Source: Thinopyrum elongatum
Lineage: Eukaryota > Streptophyta > Magnoliopsida > Poales > Poaceae
Direction of reading: 5' to 3'
DNA: 64,000 nucleotides
NCBI GenBank assembly: GCA_011799875.1
Contig: CM022298.1
Location: 497,879,277-497,943,276, forward strand
This document shows, one piece after another, positions 49,630-59,787 of this stretch; positions within the stretch are counted from its first letter, which is position 1; every line of letters starts with the position of its first letter. A program made the position numbers and the translations under genes. The notes below the pieces were generated by a model. The model saw only the letters and a program-made list of their open reading frames with translations. It ran no database searches and had not been told where the DNA came from.

Positions 49630-49990
49630 GGGTCGTCGGGATGTTGGCGGCGGCAGGTCGGATCTGCGCACACTACGGCAGGGAGGAAGAAGGGTCGGAG
49701 GACCTCCCGAGCTGGCGCTGTGTCGGAGAGAATGGCACGGGCAGAGGATCGGGACCCGCCGGCAGCTATGGGTTTCCTCCCTCGCCGGTGATGACCGCGT
49801 GAACGATGCACCTAGTCCTCTACACACACAGGCCGAAGGGATCCGGCCGGATCTGTGACCAGCGGTGAGCAGAGAGAAAATGTCGCTACCGCTGTCTTGT
49901 TTAGATTTGGAGAGGATGAGAGAATGAAGAGAGCAACCCTAGTAAAGCAAGCGCTCAGGCCCCTGCCTACATATATAGTGGAGTGATTAT
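49630..49990 (-). promoter_or_regulatory. Possible promoter and first exon on the minus strand
   Basis: The minus strand has CTATATATGTAGGC at 49967-49980, a C/T-rich leader typical of grass genes, and then a GC-rich stretch ending in ACCCTCAG|GTATAAG, a good splice donor at about 49630. No downstream coding exon is recognised, although the exonuclease pseudogene lies 2.4 kb further on the same strand. It may be a gene remnant. Confidence 0.35.
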
Positions 49991-50049
49991 CTTTTTCTCT
50001 CCACAACAAGCGTTTCAATTTGTGTATGTGGCATTAAAGAACAGAAACT

Positions 50050-50701
50050 CTCTATTTAACGTGACTAACTGTACAACTCCTACTTACTAGTAGTAGTATT
50101 GTTCACTTGTGCTCCCCGACCCTCCATTCATTGAACAACCCCACGGGTGAATAAACATACAATACTAGTATTTATATAGAACGAACAAGCTCGAACTATT
50201 TTCGCGTAGTTAAAAGTTGAGGGCGGGGCTTTTCCCGGGCAGTACGCGTGGCAGTTTTTGCGTAGGCGGTTTGACAGAGAGGCGAGGAGGGTGAGGGAGT
50301 AGCGGATTCAACTTACTGCTGGAAAGGTAGGGCTGTGCGATTTGACGGCGCGTTACTGCTGGAAAGACGGGGTCTTGTGATATGACTACTCACTATAGTC
50401 ATGAATTACTGGTGCTACGACCGGGGTGATGCCCCCTTCCGTTCCCTACTCTAATCTGGTGCATGACACGTCGACCCGGATGCTGGCTCTCCCACATGTC
50501 GGCGAAGTACGTAAGAAGGAGCAAAGAATCATGCGGTATATATAGTGTATATACTGTACTAGTACTACTACTCACGTCGGAGGAGTGTGAACCACTGCAG
50601 CCCAGTGAACCAGCAGGCGATAGGCCATAGAAAACAATGTGGTGATATGGCCATAAAAAACAATGTGCTACAGTCCAGTCTGTAGCATGTACAGTACTAC
50701 T
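50050..50701. other. Intergenic, no gene seen
   Basis: Mixed composition with ACTAGTAGTAGTA runs. No conserved motif or frame was recognised. Confidence 0.5.
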
Positions 50702-51310
50702 CCTCTTTGTTTGGATCCCTGAGTTAGAGCTAGTTTGGGCTAGTTTGGGCTGAAATAGGCTCAAAGTATCCAAACAGGAGGGGTTAGTTTGAGCTAGTTT
50801 GCTCTAACCCAGCTAAAAAAACTAGCCCGGTGGAGAGGTTCTAATTGGGTTAGTTCTCCTGGGGCCCACTAAAAGAGAACTAAAAAAATCTCCCCTGCCC
50901 GTACCAGATCCCTCCCTCCCGACCCCCCCTCGCACGACTCCTCTCTGTTCCCCATCGCGCCGCCCGCCCAAGCGCCGCTCCGCCGCTCGCCCTCCTCCGG
51001 CCTCCGACGCCCTCCTCCGGCTGCCCTCGCCCTCCTCTGGCCGCCCTCTCCCTCTAGCCTCCAAAGCTCGCCCCGCTCCCTCTTCACCGGTCGTTTCTCT
51101 CCCTCTCTTGTGCGCGGCGGCGGCGCATCTACCAGGGAGGTCGCGAGAGGGGTGAGTTCGTTCGTTCCTTCTCTGTCTCACAGCCATATCATTGATCTTG
51201 CTCACTCTAGCGCTGATTCTGATTTGGAAAAGTAGATCCTGATTAAACTTGGTATAGATTTGTGGTGCACGCATGGAATTGTTTGATGCTGCTTGAGGAG
51301 GTAATAAATC

Positions 51311-51456
51311 TTTCTAGAGGCCCAAAGATTTAGTTCACCTTTCTAGGTATTTCAGTTTCAGGCTTGCATTATTTCTAGAGGCCCAAAGATTCAGTTCACC
51401 TTTCTAGGTATTTCAGTTTCAGGCTTGCATTATTTCTAGAGGCCCAAAGATTCGGT
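51311..51456 (+). repeat. Tandem repeat, 61-bp period, 2.4 units
   Basis: TTTCTAGAGGCCCAAAGATT starts at 51311, 51372 and 51433. It lies inside the putative TIR element, just before a possible exon at 51488. Confidence 0.85.
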
Positions 51457-51487
51457 TCGCAATCATCGGCAAGCGGCCCTGCTACCC

Positions 51488-51676
51488 ATGGCGGTCTCGA
51501 CCTCAACTCGCAAGCGCTGGCGTCGGAGGGGTTCCCGGGGCTTGGGCTCTACGAAGCCTTCCTCCAGAGCGACGATGACGAGCTCCTCCCTGGGCGCGTC
51601 AGGGGCTCCGGGCTCCCTCCCTATCATGAATGCCTTCCGTGATGAGTTAGCTCATGCTTTGTTTCATGGAGTGTAA
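51488..51676 (+). CDS. Small open frame inside the TIR element, function unknown
   Basis: Sixty-two codons open with MAVSTSTRKRWRRR and contain a Ser-rich middle. It may be an exon of a captured gene or chance. No family is recognised. The ATG follows a C-rich stretch and the 61-bp repeats. Confidence 0.2.
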   Translation: MAVSTSTRKRWRRRGSRGLGSTKPSSRATMTSSSLGASGAPGSLPIMNAFRDELAHALFHGV

Positions 51677-51931
51677 TTTTTTTTGTGAAGCTTGATTGAC
51701 GACTTGTATGTTTAAGTGGGATATCTCATTTGTATGGACAAAATAAAATTTATCATGTTTTGCATGCTTGATTTGTAAAGATGGTTCGTTTATGTCAATT
51801 GTGAGCGGGAGGAGGCCACACAAGAGTCGGCCACACCAAATCCGGCAGGAAATAGGGTCCAAAGTAGTCAAATGATTGAGAAAGAGCATTTATTATCAAT
51901 CTAACCCTGCAATCCAAACACCTCTTTGGTT

Positions 51932-52700
51932 AGAGTTAGTTCAGGGTTAGTTCAAGGTTAGAATGTAACTCTAACATCTAACTGAGTTAGAGTTCCTCCT
52001 CGTCTCGGTTCATCACCATCATACTTTCCCCATTCCTGTGTTTTCAGTATCCTGCGAATCAAAGAGGCCCTTAGACTGGTTTAGGTCCGGTCATTTTTTA
52101 TAAATGTGTTATGTCCAAAATTTAATGAACGTGCTCCGATTTCTACGAAAATAATCCGGTTTCATGTAGTAATTCATTTATTTATTTATTCTTCTGCTGG
52201 GGGTTTGCATGTAATTCGTGAGGTCTGAAATGTAAAGTACCCCGGCATGGTTGCATATGCTCCGAGTCGTGCATGCACTACGACCCAGATGCTCTATGTC
52301 CCATATGTCGGCAAAAGGGAGCACGTGGAAATAACCTAGGAGTACATATAGGAGGATAGATGCGTGAAAAAATATGTACTATGAAGCGTAGCTGCGGTTC
52401 GAAAAGGAGACCTAAAGTGATGACAGGTATAGGTCGCACGCACCCAAGTAGTGGTACTAGACGTACGACTACTTTTTCCCTAAAAAAAAAGAGGCATGAG
52501 TGCTCAGTACTCCTATTCTATCAACACGAGTCCCATCTGACAACAGCATCCGTGCTACAGCTAGCTCTTCTCCCTCGTTTCTCTCTTCTAATTCTAAACT
52601 CAGCCGACGCACGGTGGGTGGGGTGGGGATTTGCCGATGGTCGGTCTGCTCAACTGTGGCCCCACCTCACAGTGAAAATAATACGACTTGAATAAAAATG
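51932..52700. other. Intergenic, no gene seen
   Basis: Near 52060-52073 the sequence AATCAAAGAGGCCCTTAG resembles the outer end of another TIR element (reverse strand TAAGGGCCTCTTTGATTC), but no partner was found. The rest is without recognised features. Confidence 0.4.
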
Positions 52701-52895
52701 CCATACACTAATAAAACATTAAGGCCACGAGGTGATGCAGTGCTGGTTACAGGAGGCAAGAAGAAAGACGCATCCATCAACGACGTCCACCTCCTCAACT
52801 CAGGGCACCGGCCCACCGAAGGGCGGCTAAGTAGCAGTGGCTTTTGTGGCCAGGTCGACGTGCTTCTGAACAATGGCGTCCAAACATTCCAGCCG

Positions 52896-53369
52896 CTAGA
52901 AGAAGGCCAATGTCTTTCTGTCCTCGCTAGCCTTGTAGTGGCCTATGTAGACGATTTCCTCGTAGACGTGGATGTGCAGGTCGACGGTTTCTTGCATGGC
53001 GAGGCGCTGTGTGGCGAGCGCGGCCTCGAGGTGCACATTCTTTGTCACGACCTCTGGCACCTGCAGGGCCACCAGGGCTTGAAAGAGTTCGTCATCATGG
53101 AGGCCGATGAGGGTGGCAGGCAATGAGGAGCCTGGGCGCGCGGGCTGGAGCAGTACGGCAAGGTCGTCCGCGCGCTTCTTGACGGCGGTGAACTTGCGGA
53201 TGGAGTGGACCATCATGTCGTCCATGCGAGAGGCGAAGCCGGCGTCGGCAAGGGCTATGATGCCGGCGGTCGCCAGCACCATCTGGAAATGCTGTGCGGT
53301 GCGGGGCCGCAGGCCGGCGTCTTGGATGATCTGGCACAGCCGACTGCCGCTCGCGTCCATTGCCTCCAT
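52896..53369 (-). CDS. Single-exon gene, 157 residues, unknown function
   Basis: The frame begins MEAMDASGSRLCQIIQDAGL and ends KTLAFF. It is mostly predicted helical, has no signal peptide, membrane segment or Cys pairs, and no family is recognised. Support for a real gene: an uninterrupted frame between decayed repeats, GC-rich codon use typical of grass genes (for example GCC, GTC, CTC), a leader of about 80 bp rich in CCA/CAC, and a TATA-like CATAAAG on the minus strand near 53461-53467, about 95 bp before the ATG. A second ATG at codon 4 could also be used. The downstream side (52700-52890) has no other gene. Confidence 0.6.
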   Translation of the reverse strand: MEAMDASGSRLCQIIQDAGLRPRTAQHFQMVLATAGIIALADAGFASRMDDMMVHSIRKFTAVKKRADDLAVLLQPARPGSSLPATLIGLHDDELFQALVALQVPEVVTKNVHLEAALATQRLAMQETVDLHIHVYEEIVYIGHYKASEDRKTLAFF

Positions 53370-53460
53370 AGGTGCTTGTGGCTTCTGGTCACTTGGTCTT
53401 GGATTGGAGTGGGCAGTGTTGTGCAGAGACTAGGAGTAGATGGATTTGAGTGGTGGGGCG

Positions 53461-53467
53461 CCTTTAT
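53461..53467 (-). promoter_or_regulatory. TATA-like box of the 157-residue gene
   Basis: The minus strand reads CTCATAAAGGCG, a TATA variant at a suitable distance from a CCAATCCAAGACC-type leader and the ATG at 53369. Confidence 0.4.
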
Positions 53468-53814
53468 GAGAGTCCAAACTGCATTGCATTCACATCGTGC
53501 TGGCTCCATTCTGCTTCTCCAATTACTTACTCCTACCTCTGCATGCTAATTGAATGCAGAGGCATCATTGACCGTTCAATGTTTTGGGAACCGCTACCCT
53601 CTGCCTCGTTGGCATTCAAGCCGTATCAACGTAAATGCGTGTCAAAAAGAGACTAGTCAGTAGTAATATACGCAATATTGTGCACCGCGACCAAGGCGGA
53701 GAGGAAAACGAGAGAACTACGTAGTATTTATTTACGGTGTAGATTCACTCATTTTGCTCCGTATGTACTCATTTAGGGTGTAGTCACTTGTTGAAATCTC
53801 TTGAAAGGCAAATA

Positions 53815-54072
53815 ATCCCTCTGTTTTTATTTACTCTGCATATTAGAGTTGACTAAAGTCAAATTTTCATAAAGTTTGACCAAGTTTATAAAAAATAATG
53901 TAAACATTTATCATAACAAATATATATGATGTGAAAGTACATTCAATAATAAATCTAATTGTATTGATTTGTTATTGCTTATGTTAATATATATTTTTAT
54001 AAACTTGGTCAAAGTTTATAAAGCTTGACTTTTACCAAAGCTAATACGCGGACTAAATAAAAACGGAGGGAG
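53815..54072. mobile_element. Stowaway-type MITE (Tc1/mariner)
   Basis: The ends are CTCCCTC-type: ATCCCTCTGTTTTTATTTACTC on the left and GAATAAAAACGGAGGGAGTA-like on the right, flanked by TA. The interior has the familiar inverted AAGTTTGACCAAGTTTATA arms. It is 258 bp and non-coding. A second partial Stowaway-like end (CGGAGGGAGTAGTCCCTCC) abuts at 54074-54110. Confidence 0.8.
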
Positions 54073-54129
54073 TATTTAGGAACGGAGGGAGTAGTCCCTC
54101 CTTTCCGGTTTAAAGGGCTATACTATTAA

Positions 54130-54423
54130 GAGCAAGTACAATAGTGGGCTTATAGCCTGCCTACTTGGCATTTTTGCCTATGTGGAGCAGAGAGATGTGA
54201 AAAAGTAAGAGGAGTGGGCTCTCATGCAAGAGCCTAGCTATATGCGTATTCCTAGGCAAATACAATTAATGTGAAGAAAGAGAAAGAGAGAAGATAGAAG
54301 AAAGTACTAATGTTATAGCCAACCTTATAGCCCACACTATTGTATGAGTGAATCTAAATGATGGCTATATATGACATGGCAGTTCCATATAGCCAGCAGC
54401 TGGCTATACTATTAACCATGCTC
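54130..54423. mobile_element. Tourist/Harbinger-like MITE
   Basis: Ends are GAGCAAGTACAATAGT on the left and, on the reverse strand, GAGCATGGTTAATAGT on the right, with TAA flanks, which suits PIF/Harbinger MITEs. The interior carries repeated TTATAGCC and AGCTATAT motifs. It is non-coding. Confidence 0.6.
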
Positions 54424-54505
54424 TAAGAGCAAGTACAATAGTGGGCTTATAGCCTGCTTACATGGCAATTTTGTCTCATGCAAGAGCCTGGCTATATGCG
54501 TGCTC
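54424..54505. mobile_element. Partial second copy of the same MITE
   Basis: Directly after the first copy, AAGAGCAAGTACAATAGTGG and AGCCTGGCTATATGCGTGC repeat the left half, with an internal loss of about 100 bp. It is truncated on the right. Confidence 0.55.
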
Positions 54506-54529
54506 CAAGGCTCCGCACCACGCCCCACC

Positions 54530-54811
54530 CCTACACAAAGACTGCCACGCGAGCGTTCACAACTGCCATGTTCGGGTTGCGCTTGGCTCTTCGCCTCTTC
54601 GAGAAGACGAACAATAATGTTACTACTTCTACAGTATCGAATCAACTGCTGCATGTCCGTCCACCGCGTGCGGGAGGGATAGCTTGTTGTAGTAAGCAAA
54701 AGCATGTCCTCGTCTGCGAGCCACCGCGCGCATGGGCGAGGGAGAGGGCGTGTAGTAGTAAAATCAAGCTTCTCCTCATTGTACGAGTTGACGCGACACA
54801 TCATAGCACTG
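54530..54811. repeat. Diverged duplicate of the SINA-gene upstream region, unit 1
   Basis: The segment shares blocks with 55091-55371 in the same order: TTGCGCTTGGCTCTTCGCCTC, AACTGCTGCATGTCC, ATGGGCGAGGGAGAGGGCGT and GTACGAGTTGACGCGACACATCA. No SINA coding sequence follows this unit. Confidence 0.65.
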
Positions 54812-54839
54812 GCCCCACATGCTTGCCTCTAAACTTGGC

Positions 54840-55085
54840 TAGAAGACCCGCAGTGTACAATATATTTGCTGCAACCTCTAACATTTACCCCACCACAAAT
54901 TAAAATATATATTCCTGTCTTGACCAGATGAGAGTGCAAACTACATTCACCAGGATGACAGGTAGGGCCAGAAGATTATTTTAATCAAAAAAATGCTTCG
55001 AGACGGCCTCATAGCATGGAGCCGACTCCAACGATTTTAAAGCTTAGAGGCACGATACACGCTATCCTAGACTATGTCACTATAC
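54840..55085. other. Short intergenic spacer, no gene seen
   Basis: Nothing recognised. Confidence 0.5.
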
Positions 55086-55090
55086 ATCCC

Positions 55091-55371
55091 CTACACATGA
55101 AACTGCCACACGAGCGTCCGGTTGCGCTTGGCTCTTCGCCTCTTCGGCAAGTCGAACAATGATGGTACTACTGCAGTGGAGTACTACAGTATGCTTCTGG
55201 CCATCTGACACCGAATGAACTGCTGCATGTCCACCACGTGCGGGAGGGAGAGCGTATAGCGAAAGCTTCTCCTAGTCCCGCGAGCCACCACGCTCATGGG
55301 CGAGGGAGAGGGCGTTGTAATCAAACTTCTCCTTGTTGTACGAGTTGACGCGACACATCAAAGCAGTGCAC
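55091..55371. repeat. Diverged duplicate, unit 2, upstream of the SINA gene
   Basis: It is the counterpart of 54530-54811. A third short copy of its right end (GTGCGAGTTGATGCGACACATCAAAG) lies downstream of the gene at 56699-56726, as expected from unequal duplication around the gene. Confidence 0.65.
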
Positions 55372-55535
55372 TTGATATATTTCAATAATTTGCGTTTACC
55401 GATGCATTAATTACAATGCATGCATGCATGCCGTGACTTTCCTTTTGATACTTGCATGTGTTGATTTAATGCACCTTGAAGTAGTATGAATATGTGACGG
55501 TAAAACTTTGTAATGCCCTGGCCCTAAAGCGAGAG

Positions 55536-56457
55536 ATGGTTGTGCACAAGGAGGGTGAGATCATGCCGACGGAACAGGACCTGATGATGGAGCTCTCTAT
55601 GGTCTCTATGGACCTCACCTTGCTCCACTGCCCCTTGTGCCTCCGCCCCTTGAAGCCTCCAGTGTATGAGGTTCGAATACACCTCGTCCGTTAGACTGAT
55701 CGAGCAAGGTGCAGGTTTCTTGATTGATGTGTTGTTCGATTGATTTGTGAAGTGCAAGGGAGGGCACCTGGCCTGCGCGGACTACCGCGTCGAGCGCCCC
55801 GGGAACCAGCGGCAGTGCCAGAAGTGCGAGCGCGGCGGCGGCTTCAACGTGCGGAACACGGCGATGGACGCCGTCCTCTCCTCGGTGAGGGTGGAGTGCC
55901 CGCACGAAGGCTGTGGGCTCTACGTCACTTACCACAAGCTCGCCGATCACCAGAGCGTGTGTCCGCTCGCGCCCTGCAAATGCCCCGTGCCCGTCTGCGG
56001 CTACGAAGGCCCGCTGCCGGTGCTCTCCCACCACATCAACACCGTGCATCCCATGCCCGTGCACAGGATCCAGTATGGCAAGGTGCTCCAGCTGCAAGCG
56101 CCAGCATCGGAGCCACGGCTCTTGCTGTTCGCGGAGGAGGACGGCCGTGCGTTTTTCTTGGTCGGCGGCATGCTCGACATCGGCGCGCCTATTGCCATGT
56201 TGGTTGTCTGCATGAGAGCGGGGGCATCCCCACTGCCACACTACGCGGCCAAGCTGTGGGCGAACGGCCCGCCGGGGAAGCCCAAAGGCAAGACCGACGC
56301 CGTCAAGGTGGAAATTGAGGTGACAAGCAGCAAGGATCCCGGCGACGTCGTCGTGCAGTAGCTGACCTTCTTCACAGTTCCGCCCAAGCTGCTGGCTGGG
56401 GCTGGGTTGTCGAGGACGGTGTCCCTCCACATTCAGATTGACAAGCTCACCTCTTAA
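55536..56457 (+). pseudogene. SINA/SIAH-type RING E3 ubiquitin ligase gene, two exons, damaged
   Basis: Exon 1 (55536-55670) encodes 45 residues including HCPLCLRPLKPPVYE. A GT...AG intron (55671-55752, 82 bp) joins in phase to exon 2 starting CKGGHLACAD. The RING and SIAH zinc finger (CPHEGCG ... HQSVCPLAPCKCPVPVCGYEG ... HHINTVH) are in family order. The protein would help transfer ubiquitin to target proteins. Two lesions are seen. The HLACxxC zinc ligand is Tyr (HLACADY). A TAG at 56359-56361 cuts the frame after 247 residues, although the frame stays open for 31 further codons of family-like C-terminus (TVPPKLL...IQIDKLTS) to TAA at 56455. An upstream GTG-initiated extension exists but ATG 55536 is the simplest start. 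Confidence 0.8.
55671..55752 (+). other. Intron of the SINA-type gene
   Basis: Donor GAG|GTTCG and acceptor TGAAG|TGC. Removing it joins Glu to Cys in frame and restores the RING Cys spacing, which is how it was recognised. Confidence 0.75.
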
Positions 56458-56859
56458 ATAATTCTACAGTGCCTTCTGTTATCTTAGTAATATGCTAATA
56501 TAGGGGTTAGCTCGGTCTACTTTAGCTTAAGAGATGGTTGGTTTTGGTGGCGATGCAGCAATTACTTCGACATCAGATCAGCAGTTAAAGTAATTTCCAA
56601 CAGTCGAACAGATATTTTGTGTCTGTTGGATATAAAGATCCTTTGGGTAAGAAGTATAAGCAGCTTATATGCTTGTTTCAGGAAGTGTTGCATACTTGTG
56701 CGAGTTGATGCGACACATCAAAGTAGCACCACGCAGACGAAGCTCGTGTCGTGTTGGTGCCGTGTGCTGTTCGCACATTAACCAAAACCTCGCACCTCTA
56801 GCTTAGCCTCCGCGTTTTAAACTTCTCAATCTCAAGGCCAAGGAGCAAGGGGAACCTAT
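56458..56859. other. 3' flank of the SINA gene, no further gene seen
   Basis: Contains the third duplicate fragment at 56699-56726. Otherwise nothing recognised. Confidence 0.5.
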
Positions 56860-59771
56860 TGTAGCGACCCGACCTGAATGGATCGAATCTCTGTGTTCAA
56901 GTGTCATCCCTGGATCGGTAATGCTGACACACACAGTACTCGAAGGATTTATAACAGAGTGCAATCACACACTTATTACATCGAATGTCTCAAAAGAGAA
57001 CTGATTACAATAAATATGGCTTAAGGCCATCTAAATAAGATAACAGCGGAAGGCTTGGAAGATAAAGTGAGTCCATCAACTCCAACGGCATAGCTGAGTG
57101 CACGACAACGACCTAGCACACCTTACTCTTCGTCTGAAAAGTCTGCAACATGATACGTTGCAGCCCGAAACGGGTCAGCACATGGAATATGCTGGCAATA
57201 TAACACAGTAGAGCAATGAACAGATTAATTGCTAATACTACATGCATATTTGGCTGGTGGAAAAGCTCTAGGGTTATACTGTTTTGCGAAAAGCCAATTT
57301 TTCCCTACAACAAAGGAATATATTTTATTTAACTATCACGGTGGTTGTTGAACATTGAGAAGGTAAATCCCCCTCTCAATCCCAATTAAAAGTAATCATT
57401 AATCCCAACAAATTAATTTAGAGTGATGGGATTCAATATGATGATCCAAGAACCAGATACTCAAGATGTCCATAACCGGGGACACGGCTAATCATGACTA
57501 GTTTGTACACTCTGCAGAGGCTTGTGCACTTTTCCCCACAAGACTCGATCTCCTCCGTTGGATTTCTCGCACTACATGGTGTTTGAGAAACGGATGACCG
57601 AGACACAGTCTTTCAGAAACATTTACTCTTTACTCTGGGTAGACCGTTACACCTACTTTCCCCTACATCTGCTAGCCTACCACTGAAAGAGGTCATGTAA
57701 CATACTCAACTATGCTAGAGCCCATAATAGCTTGTGGCTGCACACGGAAGTTTCTAGCATGAATAATCTTATGATCCCTTTGAGCCTGGGTGGCGGACCG
57801 TAGGAGGATCACACGGTATATCCCCGGGATCTCCTAGGACAACACTGGTATATCCCCAGGTGCCCAAACAAGCAATCCACCCAGATGTGTATTAAAGTTG
57901 CCACCTTAAGTTGAACCATTAATTAAAAATCTCACATCTGTCATGGATACACTCAAAACCCAATCCACGTCTACGAGCATAGCATGGCAACATAAGCATA
58001 GCGTAGAAGAACTCCCAAGGGTTTGTTATTAAAAAGGGCAATAGGTTCTACCTCATCATCTACTTCCCAATACCCACAAGTTAATCACATCCTAGTCATG
58101 TAGTGTTTGAGGATTGTAACTAATGCATAAAAACTAGGTAATAAGGAAGTATGATCAAAGTGTTACTTGCCTGGTACTGTTGATGAAGATCCTTCGCACT
58201 CATAATTCCTGATAGTTCTACTCGTCACACTCCGTTCAATCTAACGTGAGCAAGCAATTGCATACATAAGCACTCATGCAAAAGAATCGAAGAAAAGATC
58301 TCGAAAAACTTCGAAAACTAGCAATTAACTCTTGCAACAGAAAACAATTTCTAACAGTACCAAAATTGGGTGGATTTGGTCTTATCAGAAAGTTTAGGTC
58401 AAGAGCTTCAATTAGCAAAAAGAATCAATTAAATCGGAGTTACGAAACTCAAGCTGCGAAAGAAACAAGCTTTGATTACTAATCTGGACTAAAGTCAAAT
58501 TTTACAGTAGCAAAAACTTGTTTAAGTTGGTTAAACAGAAAGAGGGCTTCGAGACGAAGATCTAGGCGCTTGAATCGCCTGATTCCGACAAACGAGCGAA
58601 AAGTTATACTAAAACGAAAATCGGATCAGAAATCGCGATCGAAAATAATCGCGGAAAATCCGAGAAAAAGAAAACTAACGAACAGGCTAACGAACGAACG
58701 TTCGCTGTCTGCGGTTAAACGGTGAAAACCGTTCGTTAAAACGAACGTACGGACGAACGTCCGCTAAATAACTAAACCGACGGAAAACCGATCTAAAAAG
58801 AATAAACCGGTATTTAAAAAAAACCGAATCTAGATCTAGGGTTTAAACAAAACCGATCGGTTTTTCTCACGAAAACCAACGGCGGCGGCGGCTACCTCCG
58901 GCGGTCGGCGGGACAGCGGCGGCGGCGAGGCGACGGGGCGGGGCGCGCGCGGTGCGGCGGCGCGGTGCGGCGGGCGGCGCGACGCGGGCGGCGGCGGGGT
59001 GCGGCGGCTCGGCGGCGAGTGGCGGCGGCTGGCGCGGCGAGCGAGGCGGCGCGGCGGCTCGGCGGCGCGGCGAGGGCAGGCGGCGGCGGCGGCTTGGGGC
59101 TCCAGGGGGGGCCCCGGGTCGGCTTTTAAAGAGGGGGAGGGGTGGCGGCTTGGGGAAGGGGCGAAGGGCAGCGACGGCGGCGGCTCGGACTCCTCCGGCG
59201 AGTCCGTCTCCGGCACGGGACGGGATGGCGGCGCGAGGCGGCTGGGCTTCGGCCCAGTTCGGTCCGGCGGATTTTTTTTTTTAAATAATTCCGCGCAGAA
59301 AAACAAATAAAAGAAATACTAAACGGACTCCAAAATTCCCGAAATAAATTTTCCCCGTCCTCTAAAAATCTCCCGGACAAGGTAAACATTTATTTGGGAC
59401 TCTAATGCAATTTTGAAAAATGCATATTTTTCTAAATTCAAATAAAATTGCAATAAAAATCCAAATAAAATATTTATTTGATTTTAATATTTTTCCTCCA
59501 ATATTCCATTTATTTTGGAGAAGTCATATTATCTCCTCTCATATATTTTTAATATGAAATATTTTCGGAGAGAAAAATAGTTAAACCAAATTGATCCCTG
59601 TTTCAATATTTGAGAAAATTCAAATATGAAAACGGTGAAATCCCCAACTCTCTCCGTGGGTCCTTGAGTTGCTTAGAATTTTCGAGGATCGCAAAACGAA
59701 ATGCAATAAAATATGATATGCAGTGGATGATCTATGTATAACATTCCAAATTGAAAATTTGGGATGTTACA
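56860..59771 (-). repeat. 3' LTR of the young Del-type element
   Basis: It reads TGTAACATCCC to GGTCGCTACA on the minus strand. A TATA-like CTTTAAAAG lies at 59123-59131. The dense GC block at 58870-59270 yields open frames (such as 58836-59306) that are low-complexity noise. A/T-rich sequence follows (59400-59620). Confidence 0.9.
59123..59131 (-). promoter_or_regulatory. TATA-like box in the 3' LTR
   Basis: The minus strand reads CTTTAAAAG directly before the GC-rich leader. The matching position in the 5' LTR is outside the window. Confidence 0.45.
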
Positions 59772-59787
59772 AACCTACCCCCCTTAA
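59772..59787 (-). promoter_or_regulatory. Polypurine tract of the young Del-type element
   Basis: The minus strand reads TTAAGGGGGGTAGGTT directly against the 3' LTR, overlapping the C-terminal region of pol (NLEGEIHLKGGRF). Confidence 0.8.

Larger units (their letters stand above)
50702..51931. mobile_element. Probable TIR DNA transposon with captured-gene-like interior
   Basis: The left end reads GTTTGGATCCCTGAGTTAGAG (50709 on). The right end, on the reverse strand, reads GTTTGGATTGCAGGGTTAGA (near 51901-51923). These are imperfect inverted repeats of a type common in grass TIR elements; the superfamily was not assigned and exact ends are uncertain. Inside are a C-rich leader (50900-51150), a splice-donor-like GGTGAGTTCG (51149) and a 62-codon frame (51488-51676). 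Confidence 0.45.

Noticed and set aside
58236..58482. Small frames duplicated exactly at 63573-63819
   Set aside because: They are duplicated because they lie in the two LTRs of the same young element, not because they are genes.
58836..59310. Arg/Gly/Pro/Ala-rich open frames on both strands
   Set aside because: They lie in the GC-rich block of a retrotransposon LTR, have low complexity and are open on both strands at once.
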